Assembly (NCBI GenBank): GCA_019055375.1
Contig: JAHQIW010005500.1
Coordinates: 22,985 to 86,984 of the forward strand
Direction of reading: 5' to 3'
Source of the DNA: Parelaphostrongylus tenuis
Taxonomy: Eukaryota > Nematoda > Chromadorea > Rhabditida > Metastrongylidae
Length of the DNA: 64,000 nucleotides
Shown here: one piece after another, positions 1-12,490 of the stretch
Position numbering within the stretch: the first letter of the stretch is position 1
Layout of the letters: every line of letters starts with the position of its first letter
The notes under the pieces: generated by a model
Seen by the model: only the letters and a program-made list of their open reading frames with translations
Database searches by the model: none
What the model was told of the DNA's origin: nothing
Made by a program: the position numbers and the translations under genes

Positions 1-575
1 GGCAAGACAAAAACTACGGCTTTTACCACAGAATGAGCAAAGACTAGGATGGCACCCAAATCCACTAGTATGAGTAAGCAAAAGAGACATCGCTTTGAAG
101 TTGGTCGTAGATGGAATTATTGCATGAAGGCATTGGATCTTGTCGTGAGACGGAATAATACTACACTCTGATGAACTGCCAATGTATCGATATGTATAAG
201 CAAGTTTTACGTTGTAAGGAAAGCGACTAGCATGACATCTGAGTAGAGCCTTCGATTACAAGGGTAGGTCAGTGTGGTGACACTAGCTGAGTCGAATCGC
301 GTGTTCTGCAGGAAATAAGTTGCTCTGCTCCATCTCATTCCACTACGTTAGCGAAAATCTTTCATCAAGGAACCTCAAAGTTTTGCTATTTATGTTTTGC
401 AAATGACAAATCGAAATTACTGTTGAGCTGTGAAATCATCATCTAGTTTATAAGTTTTTTCTTGAGAACGCCGAATAAAGCTGAGTGAGCAATTCTCCGT
501 TGTAGCAGTTCCGCGTTGCAGGCGTTGCGTCTTGTAGCAGTTCCGCGTTTCCTCAAATGGCTTTCTAAACGACAG
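1..575 (-). repeat. Mirror of the 5' flank of the gene copy at 41920
   Basis: This stretch is the reverse complement of about 40480-41050, which is the distal 5' flank of the five-exon gene copy on the plus strand. It contains two copies of the motif TGTAGCAGTTCCGCG (around 502 and 534), a recurrent signature of these flanks. If the palindrome continues to the left, a minus-strand gene copy should lie just outside the window. Confidence 0.7.
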
Positions 576-1941
576 TCATGCTAAAACATCTTTCACTCAC
601 CTTGAGCACTAGTACCCTAAGTCGGCAAATTCCAATAGATGCTTCAATAAAACTGTTTTGTCGAAGATCATATGAACACGATGGTATCACAGCCTAATTT
701 CATGTGGATAGTGTATATTTGACGTCAGGTCACTTTAATGACACCGGACCGTGAAAGGAGAACGCTGTGACAGCATTCATTTGTGACATGCATCACCCTG
801 CTCGATATGCCACAATGTCAGAATTTGAATTTCAAAGATTTCATGATGAACATCTATTGTGAATTTGATTCAAAACATCGTGGCTTTGGTGAGGGGAAAA
901 CCGTTGAAATGCGAGTCATCTTGAAGATTCAAAGCAACATCTTGTAAGCTCTTGAACAAAACAACATACTGATAATCAAGCGGAAATAAAGCGTTGTTTG
1001 TTATTTGGCCCGTTGAATCCGGAGTGGAACTAATAGTGCCACCGTCTGCAAAGTCGGCATTGCGCGATAGGAATTATGCATCTTTACGCACTACAATTGA
1101 GATTTAAGAGATTTTTCGTTCAAACTAAAATTCTGTACGAACAACATGACCATTGACTGATTAAGTTTCGCAAGAGATACATGTGGACAGATCGCTCATG
1201 TGTCCAAACTTCTTTTCTTCAGTAGTGAACCACATGTTTTCATGGCGAACGTATTCTCAACTGTTACGTGAAATTTGTTTCTTTTTTTACTGTTTCTGTA
1301 GTCATTAAATCGCTTGAGAAACGCCCTGATGCTAAGATTTGCTTGCGAAGTAATTCTTACTGTACGATTTCTAGCAAAAAGGAAAAAAGATAACTTTTTG
1401 CTGTTAGTGTGTGCTATTCGATCTCACAGCGGTTTCTTGTTATTATACAGCACATCCTCGATCTTATGCAAGTGTTGTTGTTGCGAAAAAAATTTCCATG
1501 AAGGGGTTCCAATGAAGCATTTATTTTCAGTAAAAAGAACGCTCAGTCGTCCTAGAGATCCCTACCATACAACGTGAAAGCTATGTAATCGAGAAAACAG
1601 GTCATTCATAACTTTTTCTTCACTCTTTTTCGCCGACATTGTGCATAGGTAAATTAGGACGATTTTTCTACAAACAGCAACTTTTGGCAGAGGATTATAT
1701 AGAGGAGCTTTTCAAAAACATAGCTGAAGCAAGTCTCGACAGAGTTCGTATTCATTTATTTGGGTACTTCTTCAGGAGAAATATGAGTGGATAGTCAACT
1801 GTTATATTTATGATACAATAGAACAAGTTCGCTTTTAAAACCTGTAGAGGCTCCAACTTCTGAAGCACACTAATCTCAGTGAATTGCCGAGCATTATCGA
1901 TGAAGTGGCCTTGAATGCAAATTGCAGTACCACTTTTGAGA
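576..1941. other. No recognisable feature
   Basis: I see no protein family, RNA gene or well-defined repeat here. The longest open frames are under 90 codons and look like chance. The mirror is 39113-40475. Confidence 0.6.
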
Positions 1942-2082
1942 AACATTCAAAATCAAATCCAAAAAAAGAATGTTTTTAGCCTAAAACGAGGTTGGTACGC
2001 CAGGGCCGTACACCGGTGTTTCGGAGGCTCGTCCTCCTTGTCAGAACATAGAAACATTTTTTTGGATTTGATTTTGAATGTT
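1942..2082 (-). mobile_element. Small foldback element with hammerhead-like core
   Basis: A perfect 26 bp inverted repeat (1942-1967 and 2057-2082, beginning AACATTCAAAATCAAATCC) encloses about 90 bp. On the minus strand (2044 down to 2009) the interior reads CTGACAA, then a GGAGG/CCTCC stem with a five-base loop, then GAAAC and the self-complementary ACACCGGTGT followed by A. This resembles a hammerhead ribozyme core (CUGANGA, stem II, GAAA, short stem III, NUH), except that the usual G of CUGANGA is A. I could not find a convincing stem I. The function is inferred, but the foldback itself is plain. Confidence 0.55.
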
Positions 2083-3360
2083 TAATACGAGGTTTTAGAA
2101 ACAGTCGATTTGATGGATTAGTTTTTGACAAGCAGTTCGCTGTTCTATATTTGCTTAGACATCTTACACCAGAAAAGTCTTATTGTTGTTTTTCTACTAT
2201 TTTACTTCTATGTAGCGATGAGAATCTTTTATGAGAAAATTATCAGAATACCGTTATAGCGTGCTGCTGGCTCGTGCACGTTATTCAGGGAAACCTTTCC
2301 CACAGGGTCTGAAGGTAAATAACTGAACTAACAAAAAACATTTACGTCGCCTTTTGAGTGATATAATACTACTAGTAAAGAATGCAAAGGTATCTTTTGA
2401 TTTCAATGTGTCAGCGAGAGCTCTTCAACGTGGAACGTGAAATGTTACAGTTTTTGTCCCCAAAGTGGGCATATCAAAAGCAAAGTCGGCAGTGCTGACT
2501 CATCACATCTTTTACGGAATATTTGCAAGCATTTAATGCAGCCGAATAAGTATCTACATGTCCTTTGAATAAATTACTGAGCGATGAGCAGTCTTGCCGT
2601 AATATTCTCCTTTCGCTTTCAATATCATACTGTAGTCAGTGAGTGAATCAGTCATGTGAAAATGAGCACGGTGTTTTGCTGCAAAGTGAAGCGATTGGTG
2701 AGTTGCCCCATCTATAGTTTTACAGGAGGAGAATCAAGATGACAATTTTTCAGTATAACTAGCTCAACCAATGGCTCTCAATTTGCTGTCAGTCGACTTT
2801 CGTTCAAACTCGGTGTGTCTAATCATATTTTCTCAAACTCTGTTAATTGCGAATGATGTTGAACAAGAAGTTCCGCATTACTTTAGTTCAGTTTTCACAT
2901 AGAAATTCTTTGAAATTCTATTTATCAAGTAGTTGTGTGATGAACTTCAATGTCAATATGTGCCTGCCAAGCCAATCTCGTTGACGGTTGGCTGCTGATA
3001 GTTGCAATGGGTTATATCGAAGACAAAAATGGCGGAAAATCCGCCACGGTTGCGTTTTCTGTTTCATGTTTGCAAGTATATTTACAATCCCCGGTCTTCT
3101 TATTGAGAAAATTGCAGCTGTGTTTGTACTATCGTGGTAATCTACGCAGCAACAAATTTTACATACCATGACGAGAAGAGCTGCGAGCAATCGACTCAAT
3201 TCAATTCCACGTTAAAGAAGACGGTGACTCCGAAAAGTGATGGAAGTAATCACTAACTTTGAGTTAGCCCAGTAATTCAAGGCAGTGTCATCCCCTAAGG
3301 GATGATGTGTACCAGCTGGGCTACGCGACTGCTTAAAGGTTTTTCTCGCTGAAAAATCTT
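2083..3360. repeat. Diverged copy of an unknown ~1 kb dispersed repeat
   Basis: About 2430-3190 is a diverged relative of the unknown repeat at 12490-13465. Shared landmarks are a tract like GGAGAATATTACGGCAAG (minus strand) and a tract ending in CATATTGACATTGAA (minus strand). There is no coding potential I trust. The mirror is 37695-38970. Confidence 0.5.
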
Positions 3361-3796
3361 TTGCCTTGAGCACTTTATAGTCACTGGAAAGCCTAAATCT
3401 CTGCCATAGTGCTCTCCCTTGTTTTTGAGCTTGCAAGAGATTGTGCGAAATTTGATTGCCCTTGCGCTCCTTCTTTCCTGCATCTTCCAAAGCTTCGGGA
3501 TCTGGTCGTCTGAACCTTGGAAATCGTCGGCCAAATCACCGGTTGACAAACTCGGAACTCTTCAATCGCTTCAATGTTTACTATCTGATCAAATTCATGC
3601 GTTCTTCTGGATCTTGGTTGATCGACCAAATCAGCATCTCTATTGCGAAATTTTGTAAGCCATTTATACACCGTAGTTCCACACACAACTTGGCGGCCGT
3701 TGCACGATTGATGCTGTTAAATGCAGTTTGAAAACTGTGCCCCATTTGAATCTCCTAATGCAGTAAGTTGCGAACGACTTCCCGTGATGGCTCCAT
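3360..3796 (-). pseudogene. Mariner-like transposase N-terminal relic
   Basis: The minus strand begins with ATG at 3796 and reads MEPSREVVRNLLH, a stop, then helix-turn-helix-like sequence typical of mariner transposases, including FNSINRATAAKL, VYKWLTKFRNRDADL and DQPRSRR. A second frame continues with ADDFQGS, and a third with AGKKERKG. Mariner transposases are about 340 residues and use a DD(34)D catalytic triad. Only the DNA-binding half remains here, with at least one stop and two frameshifts, and no catalytic region or inverted terminal repeats were found. It is a dead fragment. Its twin is at 37258-37694. Confidence 0.7.
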
Positions 3797-4994
3797 GTTG
3801 GATAAGTATGTGCAAACATGTACGAAACGTTAAGAAAGAAAATTTGCACAAAATAGGTGAAAGAAATATTTGTTTTCTTTGTATTTTTTTCTGTCTGCAC
3901 CCATATTCGCATAGGATATTTTCCATTCCTTTTTAAGGTTTCAGCAATTATTCGTCAGCCTATTTATCCAGATTCTGGATTCGATAACACATATCTCGAC
4001 ATCCTCATTAATGAGCTTGGTCTTTGAGATGGACGTTTTTATTGCACTATTACAGGTAAGAGATTATTGAGTTTCACACTCGGCGCTGTGTCGACCGCGC
4101 AGCACAATGTATATGTGGCGTACGGTGCGCGCCAAGTGTAAAAGCCAATATTCTTATAGCTGTAACGACGTATTAGAAAGTCTTTCTCAAAAACTGAGCA
4201 TGTTCTTAAAATTTTCATGATTTGCGTTATGGAAAAATACTCAGATTTGCTGCACAGTTTTATTCTTGTTGCTAGTGGCTCGCAAAGAGACCTTTCCTCA
4301 AAAGTGAAGCACGCCATTAAAATGGTCGAGATCACGGCTTGATGCCAATGTTGCAATATCCATCCACATTATGGCGGAAGGCATGCGCACCGAATATAAA
4401 ATACAATTTTAATTTCAACGTTGCAGCGCAATAAAGAGATTTCATTGAAAACCAAAAGCATTATCAAATTTCCGTAGATTTGTGCCATCGAAGAACTGCT
4501 GAGCTTTTTAAGCGAAAAATTTGCCCATCGAAAGGTGCTTGAGTGCTGAATCACATTTTTTTTTTCACTGTTTACAAAGTAATATAAGACCTTTCACAAA
4601 TTTCTATTGTTTTTTATGCCTTTTTTGCAGTGTTTATGATGTATCATAGATTTTTTGCTCACCACCCAATTTATGTAACCTTTTACCAAATCAAATACAC
4701 CTGCCAAGGCTTTCGGGATACAAGCTTTTCAATAACTACTATAATGGCCACAAAGAGCGAAAAATGCTTTTTTTGAAAATGGGTGCTGTTAAAGATTACC
4801 ATGTTATACTCAATAATGAACGAACGCCCTTCCTCACTTAGTAGAGTTAATTATTACCTTCACGTAGACCTGTATTAGAATTGTTTAAATGTAGAAGATG
4901 CGCTTTCAAGCTACGTTCTCGTAAGACAAGCTGTACAAATGTACAATAGGGTCTGAAAGTTTGCTTACCATTTTTTACAATAACGTAGTATTGA
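3797..4994. other. No gene; old dispersed repeat sequence
   Basis: No coding feature is supported. About 4040-4560 has diverged relatives at 54995-55330 and 59480-59620 (shared tract near CGACACAGCGCCGAG, minus strand), so it is probably an old repeat of unknown type. The mirror is 36061-37257. Confidence 0.45.
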
Positions 4995-5281
4995 AAAAGG
5001 GTAAAGCTCTCGGCGTTGATCATCCCTTTGAGATGCGCCATGCATTCGTCTTCAATTTCTAACTTCGTTTAAGGTGATTGAATGCATATCTGGCCTTTAC
5101 AAAGACTCGCGATAGCCTCCCGCTGAACCGAGTCAGTGCTGCTCATCCTCCTAAACAAGTCTGAGACGCGTTTGGTGCCAATTTGCCGACCCCGGAAGAG
5201 GGCATTGCTTGGTGAGCCGTGAGCGCGCGGTTGAGCCACTGTGTGATGCAAAACACCTATAACCACTGCGCTGAATGCGCC
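4995..5281 (-). mobile_element. tRNA-derived SINE, family 1
   Basis: On the minus strand the element starts with GCGCATTCAGCGCAGTGGTT, an A-box-like start. It has a degenerate B-box-like segment (GTGGCTCAACCGCG), then a body that includes CAGACTTGTTTAGGAGGATG and AAAGGCCAGATATGCATTC, and ends near GATCAACGCCGAGAGC. The same body occurs at 14349-14654, 41088-41350 and elsewhere. It is non-autonomous and would depend on a LINE, plausibly the RTE present in this window. I found no clear target-site duplication for this copy. Confidence 0.75.
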
Positions 5282-5726
5282 TCTTAACGTATGACGCATG
5301 TAAACGTAGTTCAAGGTCTAACTGCATAAGTTTGGGAATCACTGAATCGTGCAAGTAGATAGATCTCAGTATTTCGTTTTTGTGGGCAGCATCTCCTACG
5401 AAGTCCCGAAGGACACAATTTTTCAAATCTCATAAATTGGCCATGTCGTCCTATCAAGATGGTTCATGACCTCGAGGCTGGCAACCGTAAAGTTACGTTT
5501 TCATCGATCTGCTCGATATCCAAACCGCCGGATTGGCTATCATAAATCTCAACGGGTATGAAGTGAACGAACGACAACTTCGAGTCGATAGTACCGCAGA
5601 GGGTGATCCGAGCGTGGATGAAATTTAACGTGATATTACCGCTGAAAAGTGAAGGATGTAAGAAAATGTAATCACTGTTTATGTGAAAAAACCCTTTTAA
5701 AAGTTTTATTTGTGAATCTGCATTGT

Positions 5727-7261
5727 TTATGTTCCAAGTAGAAACGATGCCAGCATTCGAACACCTTTGTCCAGCTGACCTTGCCACATCATTCTCGACC
5801 ATGGGTATTCTCCTTTACGAAAAGTGGTTGATTGAAGAAAAATAAGCTGTTCAAATCCAAGGAACTTTTGGAGCTGTCAAATGTGTGCTGTTAGTAGCTA
5901 TTATTTCCACAGTTTTCTGTCTTGTTTCCTTGCATTTCTGAGAAGCCGTCACAGTTGTACAAATTTCCGTCACCGTGTTGCCACCAACGATGATGCATTA
6001 GGATTTTATCATTTCCTATGCTGCAAGAAACTTTGAGTCCCACAAAGACACGTTCTTCCTTCGCAGTGAAAAGTTCAAAAGCTAAAAAATATTTTTTTAA
6101 ACTCCTCCTCACTCTTTTCTTTGGAAAAGTATTCCTCAAGGAAACTTGTAATATCAGTGCTGCTATACTGATTTACCTCGTATTTTAGGATTTTGTAAGG
6201 AATTAAAAACTGATTTTTCTTTTACTTCGACCTTGCCATCTAATAGCGTGTTCTTTCTTGGTTTAGCGAAAGCACGTTGTTGATATTATACTAACTTATT
6301 TGGCTTAAGTTTCGCCACGTTTTGTCTTTTTGAAAGCTAATTACGCTGAGCCAATATTCCACAGTCGTTCGCTCTCGTTATGGCTTTCGTTGCGTTTGAG
6401 TCGGATCTTCTTCGGTGAGTACTGCTCAAATATGAACCTTATTCGCAGGGCTCTTTCTTTACAGGATGGCTGTTGAAAATACTCATTATGCGCTGATATT
6501 GTTTTAGTTTCTTTTTTCAACGAACAATTTTTCCTTCAGCGGTCTATATATTGTTCTCGAGCACTCAGCGTTACGATAATTTGGAGGAAAAAAAGAAGAT
6601 CCATCAAAGAAGATTCGACTTGAAAGATAGCGGAGGCCACGACGAGGGCTAACAACTGTGCAGCATTGGTTCGCATCAGTGAGCTATGGAGGAGGCGAAC
6701 GCATTGTTACGTTAGCCTGGTAAATAAATGTTTTATCAGCTTTGCACTTTTCTCCAGAGATTGCTATCTTTTCTTTCTTCAGAGAATAGCCGATATATTT
6801 TTGCTTTTTCAATGTCTGCTATACTTTTGCACGCAATCTCTCAAATGACTGTTCAGTACTGAAGACCGACGCTCGTCCTCTGTCTAACAGAGATCTGGCA
6901 ATCCAAGGGGCTGTAGTTGATCATGACATTAAGATGATCCAAAATGGATGAGAATACAAAATCGGGTATCTGAAAAGCTCTCACTCAGATTATGTGAAGT
7001 TACACAAGTAAAGAAGCATCAAGATGCTGGAGGATTGCCAAATACTTCATATCGCCTCCTACGTCTCTCATGAACCAGCGGAAGAAAACTTGAGATTTGA
7101 GAGTTGTATTCTCATTGTTTGCATCATAAGACGTTCCACAAAACCATTGTCCATCGCCTCTTTAAGTGCAATACCAGGAAAACTGGCTTGGAGTGAGGAA
7201 GAGCAGACCATTCGAACAGGCAAAGTTGTGAAGCTGGTGACCGTGAAAGGCCAAGTATTCG
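5727..7261 (-). pseudogene. Secreted-protein family, degraded copy b (left arm)
   Basis: This is the mirror of 33794-35328 and has the same lesions. Exon 2 (7116-7261) is readable as TWPFTVTSFTTLPVRM and ends in GFVERLMMQT, but the donor is AT instead of GT. Exon 3 (about 6871-6968) has lost its first ~45 bases. Exon 4 (about 5908-6020) has stops before the conserved CIIVGG. Exon 5 (about 5727-5829) keeps WSRMMWQ and MLAS but ends early, without the ATVGGN tail. No first exon was found. Confidence 0.75.
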
Positions 7262-7385
7262 CTGCAACGAGATTTCGTGGTTTTTATGTTGCAGTTAAGC
7301 CCTAATGCCTGCGTCTAGACAGTTTTCTTATTCAATTTCTATCATAAGATCTTCATCTCTGTGAGCTTCTTTTTCTTTCTTATAA

Positions 7386-7853
7386 CTAGTCTTTATTATT
7401 AAGATGATTGGACGACATTTCTTCGCAACCTTTTCGGGGACGGCGTGTACCACTCATGGCCACGCGGATTTTCTTGATTTTCTCGTCAAATAGATAATTC
7501 TCGCTAGACTTTGAATAGCCATTCATTAGCTGAAAAAATTGCAGTTTATTGATGTTTCTGGCTTTTGGAAATGTTTTTTCAGTGAGCTGTAGCAACGAAG
7601 AGAAAATCGCGTTCTTCTCCTCAGAGTGTACAGTCTGATTTGCACCGTGGTCACATAGTTTTTTCATAAGGCAAAGAATTTCCGCCAAAGTTTCAGTAGT
7701 CATTCGATAGGTTGAAAAATGATGATTTAATTGCATACCTTGTTTTTGAATTTGATAGCAAGTGTAGGGTTTGCAGGCGGTGTACAAACGATGAACAAAA
7801 ACTACGTTTCGCCTACGGAGTGCTTTTCCAAAATTTTCACGAGGTATACGCAA
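7386..7853 (-). CDS. 155-codon open frame of unknown status (left arm)
   Basis: This is the mirror of 33202-33669 and encodes the same 155 residues. The frame begins MRIPRENFGKALRRRN and ends NHLNNKD. It is basic and hydrophilic, with no signal peptide or membrane segment. It lies between the two degraded gene copies. It could be a chance frame in intron-like DNA. Confidence 0.25.
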   Translation of the reverse strand: MRIPRENFGKALRRRNVVFVHRLYTACKPYTCYQIQKQGMQLNHHFSTYRMTTETLAEILCLMKKLCDHGANQTVHSEEKNAIFSSLLQLTEKTFPKARNINKLQFFQLMNGYSKSSENYLFDEKIKKIRVAMSGTRRPRKGCEEMSSNHLNNKD

Positions 7854-8094
7854 TCCACTTGAAACTCACCAGAATTGAAGATTCGCAATTTTATAGCACC
7901 GCCAGAATTTTTTGTGATGATTGCGTAGTGCTGAATCTTTGTTTCTTGAATATTCTAGTCTTTCACTGGTTTCATTCATCTAAAACCTTTTCTGGTAGTT
8001 TTGTTATGAGCATTGATAAAGCAACTATGTAAGTGTTCTCCTAATTATAGGCAGACAGAAGTTCTTTCTTTCATTTTTTATTTTAAAATTTGCA

Positions 8095-8150
8095 GCCTAA
8101 CTATATATAAACTATATATATATAATAAATAAAAAACTATATAAACAAAC
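8095..8150. repeat. AT-rich low-complexity tract
   Basis: This is a TA-rich run with repeated CTATATATA, just downstream of gene copy a on the minus strand. The mirror is at about 32905-32960. Confidence 0.8.
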
Positions 8151-8299
8151 CTCCAGGTCCAAATTTTCACATTGAAGCGTTAATGTAAATTTTGCAATAT
8201 CCTGACTCAGCAACACAAGTGTGATTGCAAATTTACTATTGCTCTAATGCTACAATAGTTAGATAAAATATATATTATTCAAGACATCATAATAGAGTA

Positions 8300-10136
8300 T
8301 TAGTTTCCGCCGACAGTGGCCCGTGCCGAGAAGAAATGCGATCCAAACGGACCCGATGCCAACATTCGAACCGTCCTGTCCACCACGCACTGCCACATCA
8401 TTCTCAACCAATTCGCCATGATGACGTTTGTAGTCTACAGAAATCTTTCTCTAAAATGCAAATTTGTATAAGAATATAGCTGTTCAAACCGTGAGAGTTT
8501 CTGAAATTGTCAAGTGTTTGCTGATTATAGCCGATACTTCCACCATGCCCACTTCTGGTTTACCACACATTTTAACCGCCGCTTTAGTTGTGCAAATTCC
8601 CGTCACCCTGTTGTCCACAATGATGCAGACCGATTGTTGCATCACCGCCACTGTAAGAAACTATCAGTTTTTGGACATACACGTTCTTTTTTCAATGTAG
8701 AAAACTGAAGAAAACTAGTGATTTGGTGTAAATAATTGCGATTTCTGACTTAAAACCGAAAGTAAATCGTAGAGTAGCAGCGACAACATGCAGCATTGAC
8801 AACGCATTTGACTCATTTGACTGCTGAAGAATGCACAATGTAGCGTGGTTCAAGAAATTTTCCAAAATAAACGAGAGAATCGAAAATGAGGAAAATTAAT
8901 GGTCGGCCATGGGAAGTTGGTAAAAGCCAAGTGAAAGTAATCATTGCAACTGATTGTACACACAAGATGTGAAGAAGACCTCAACGGCTATCACTACGGT
9001 CAATTGCCATTTGAAACCACGGTCTCGACGGTTATGCTGCAATTCCGTTCTACTTCCGTTCTACTTTTGACTTCAGAGAGAATGAACGAAACTCGTTTAG
9101 GACGAAACACTGACTTGAAGACTCATTTCAGTGCCAAAATGGTACATTACCTCATAATTCAAAATATTTTCCAGTAATTTCTTAATAGTTAATTATTCTA
9201 GAGAATAATAATCACATTTATGTTTTTTTAGCAGTACTCATATTACTTCTGCCTGCAATCTTCAAATGATTGTGCAATACTGAAAACCTACATTGTTCAT
9301 GTGGTTTAGAAGACTTCTGACAATTCAATGGTGTGTAGCTGATCGTAACGCTAAGTTGACCCAAAATAGCTGAGATCACAGCATCGGGTAGAAGTGCACT
9401 ACGACCTTGGCGTTCAAGAACGTCGAACACCCGACGAATGAGTTTTCTCATTAATTGGTAAAGTTATTTTAAAGTTCTCTCAAAAAGTTATTTAGAGCTA
9501 TGTGCGTCAGAGAAACATCAAGAGGCTCAAATACTGTCAAATATTTCAGCCTCCTACTACTTCTGTCAAGAATATTTGAAAAAATTTCGTATCTCAAAAT
9601 TGCAACTTACAGTTTGAGTTGCAAGACGTTCCTAAAAGCCCCTAGCGGCCGCCTCGCTAGGTGGAATGCCAGGGAAACGGGCCTGAATATTTGGTGCGGA
9701 AGAGTAGGCCATAGCGACAGGCAAAGTTGTGAGGCCGGTAACATTAAAGGGCCTAGTGCTTGCTGAAACAAATCTCGTAGATTTTGAAATAATTTGAAAA
9801 TTTGAACCTCGTTCTCAACAACTTTTTTTTATCTTCTTGATTTCTATATTCGTAATCTGAATTTTTCTTTCTCTTAATTCTTTCATCAAAATGATTGGAA
9901 GACAAGTTTTGAGTGCTGAAGAGGTGCTGGATATATTGATTTTATGGTTCATGAACATCTGCTCAGGATTGTGAATATCTGAAGTTCCGTGGAGATTTCC
10001 TACGCATTTCGTGAATACTTCAGTACCTTGACCTGAAGGCATCACTCCACATCCACACCACTGTCAACATTGTGGTCAGCAGTAAAATCAAAAAGGTTTC
10101 GGTTGGATGTCTCGCAATGTTTGTAAGAATACTCAT
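8300..10136 (-). pseudogene. Secreted-protein family, copy a (left arm)
   Basis: This is the mirror of 30918-32755 with the same lesions. Minus-strand exons: exon 1 10027-10118 (an upstream in-frame ATG is at 10134-10136), exon 2 9611-9762, exon 3 9292-9430, exon 4 8544-8650, exon 5 8300-8434. The conserved start codon is ATT, exon 1 has a 1-bp insertion, exon 2 has an in-frame TAG, and the exon 3 acceptor is GG. Confidence 0.85.
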
Positions 10137-12054
10137 TTGTGGCAATTGAAAATTGATTAGTTATTGTAGATACAGACAGAGCAAATTTTTTACTCTTTAC
10201 GACAATGATCTACAAGTCAGCAACGAATTTGGCACTCAGCATTTATGTATGAATGCTCTCCAACTTTTGCTAAAGTTCTGAGGATCAACAACCAGTCAAT
10301 CCAAACCGAATCCTTCAAGGGGAGTTTATGACAGATCATACTACGCGCACAGGGTACTTAGAAAGAATTGATGTCAAATTTACATTAAAGACTAGGTACA
10401 TGAAAGAAATTATTAATGCAGGCGTGTTAGCGAATGCCCACTTTCTTATGTGACAGGGCTCAAATTTGATTGCTTTTTCACAGTTGTTATTCTGCGACAT
10501 AAAATTCTGTCCTTCTCAGAAAAAAAAACATTCGCAATCGAGAAAACACCGATTACGAGTGCACTTTTGAAAAAAATTTTGAACTAGGACATCTGCTGAA
10601 AAGCGAAACACAAGCGCCGCTAAAAACTGCTTTATTTTTAAGTGCACAGGTAGCTCTCAGAGCGCTTTCAGTTACCCATTAGCACCATCCACTACTACGC
10701 CTGTGAAATCATTGTTGACGGAGAAGAAAATCGACAGAGCAAAAGCTACAGAATTCCGATCGTTTCTTAAGACGGGTGGGGATTGCGATGATACTAAAAG
10801 TCTACCGATATGAAAATGCAAAAAAGGAAGAATTTGAGTCAGAAATGGTCAAAATATGGTCATAGATGAAACAACTGCGTGAAGGTATCGGTTCATGTCG
10901 TAAGGCAGAGGGACCTCACGTTTCTATGAAAGCGCCAATCTGCCGAGATAACAAAGTAAATTTGACGTTGTAAAAAGTGAGACTGATGCTACATCAAGCT
11001 GAAACCTCCTTAGCCACCTTTTATCAAAAGCTCCAAACACTTAAGAAGGTGATTTTCCACGGAAAGCCGTCAATTTCTCGCAATTTTCTGCCATTTGGTG
11101 GCAAAGGAAAATTTTTCATTGCACACTTTTTATGGCATAGTTCATGCTATTAGCTTAACAATCCCAGACTCTTCGTTGGTTTCTCTTAGTTCTTCTAATT
11201 CGCCTACACTTTGGAAAGGACTATATAAAAAGTCCGCAATACCGTGATTCATAATAAACAATTGATTCGACTCGTTTCGATCCTATGTATCCTAAAAAAC
11301 CGAAATTGAATTAAATGGTAGATATTTATAGATTTCCTACTTGCCAGACATTAAGATCTCTCCGATTACAAGAACAGATTGTTGTGGTGACTGCATTAAA
11401 AATGATTCATCTGCCTGCAGAATATGAACTATTTGCTTTAATCTTAATTGCACTACGTTAATGACGATCGTCTAACTCGGAATCCAATAGTTCTGTTTTG
11501 CATTTGGCGATCGACAGTTACAATCTTTGTGAGCGCTGTAAAATCATTGACTTCGTTGAGAGTTTTCATGACCGCTAAAAACGCCGAATAGGGCTGAGTA
11601 AGCAATTCGGAGTTGTAGAAGTACCGTGTTGTAGCAGTTCTGTGTAGCAGCAGTTTGAGGGCTCGGCAGCCCCACCACGCTATAATTGATTTGCTGAGAG
11701 GGGTATAGTTACGATACAGCATTCTTCTTACACCTCAAATACAATACCGTATCAAAATGACAGATTTCAGTTAGTGCGACTGTTTGTCGAAATTATGAGA
11801 CGTCCTGAAACGTTACTTTGTGAATGTTGCGTAGTAAGTGTAGATTACTTCAGCTTTACCGGAGCCCACAATGGACATTTATTACGAGCAATCAATTCAA
11901 ATCATCGTGACTTTGATGGTGGTGAGACCGTCGACATGTTAGCCATAACAGAGATTTTCATTCACCTGTAAGCTCATCAATGAAGCAGAAAATTGATGAC
12001 CTAAACCAAGGTTCAACAAAAATAAAATCTGAACTGCCTTTTGTAAACAATAAA
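10137..12054 (-). repeat. Duplicated 5' flank of gene copy a (left arm)
   Basis: This is the mirror of about 29000-30917. It is the conserved sequence upstream of exon 1 and recurs upstream of every other first exon in the window. Landmarks on the minus strand are a GCTACAACACGGTAC-type motif near 11630, and GATCTGTCATAAACTCC near 10320. Confidence 0.7.
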
Positions 12055-12209
12055 CGCAAAAATTGGCAGGCTTCCTTTTATGGTTTCAGTTGCGGCAGTG
12101 TTCGATTACACTGATGACCGCTCATAAAAGCTTCAGCATCCTTTATTGAATGATCTTCGCTTTTCCGTTAGATGAAAAAACTTATCCCCCATAGGACTAA
12201 ATCTGTGAT

Positions 12210-12490
12210 CATCTCGAATATGATCAATTTCTGAGGGATGCGTCATGCATTCGTCTTCATCTGGCATTATTCGAGGGATTAATGTATATCTGACCCTTAC
12301 AATGACACGCAGTGCCTTGCTAATGTATCTAGTCAGTGTTGCTATCCTCCAGACAAATTCAATACCAAATTATCGACTCCACAGGGTTGAAAGGCTTGGT
12401 GACCTCTGAGTGTGAGGTCAAACCATCGACCATGGATTGATCGACAAGTGTGTGCCGCAGAGCACCTTTACTTTGCTCTATACGCGCTCT
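12210..12490 (-). mobile_element. Old tRNA-derived SINE, family 1 variant (left arm)
   Basis: This is the mirror of 28565-28845. On the minus strand it keeps a B-box-like GATGGTTTGACCTC, the TCTGGAGGATAGCA segment, CAGATATACATTAATC and the tail CAGAAATTGATCAT. It is clearly more diverged than the copy at 14349. Confidence 0.65.

Noticed and set aside
8095..8150. Promoter-like TATA cluster
   Set aside because: It lies downstream of a dead gene copy and is plain TA low-complexity sequence.
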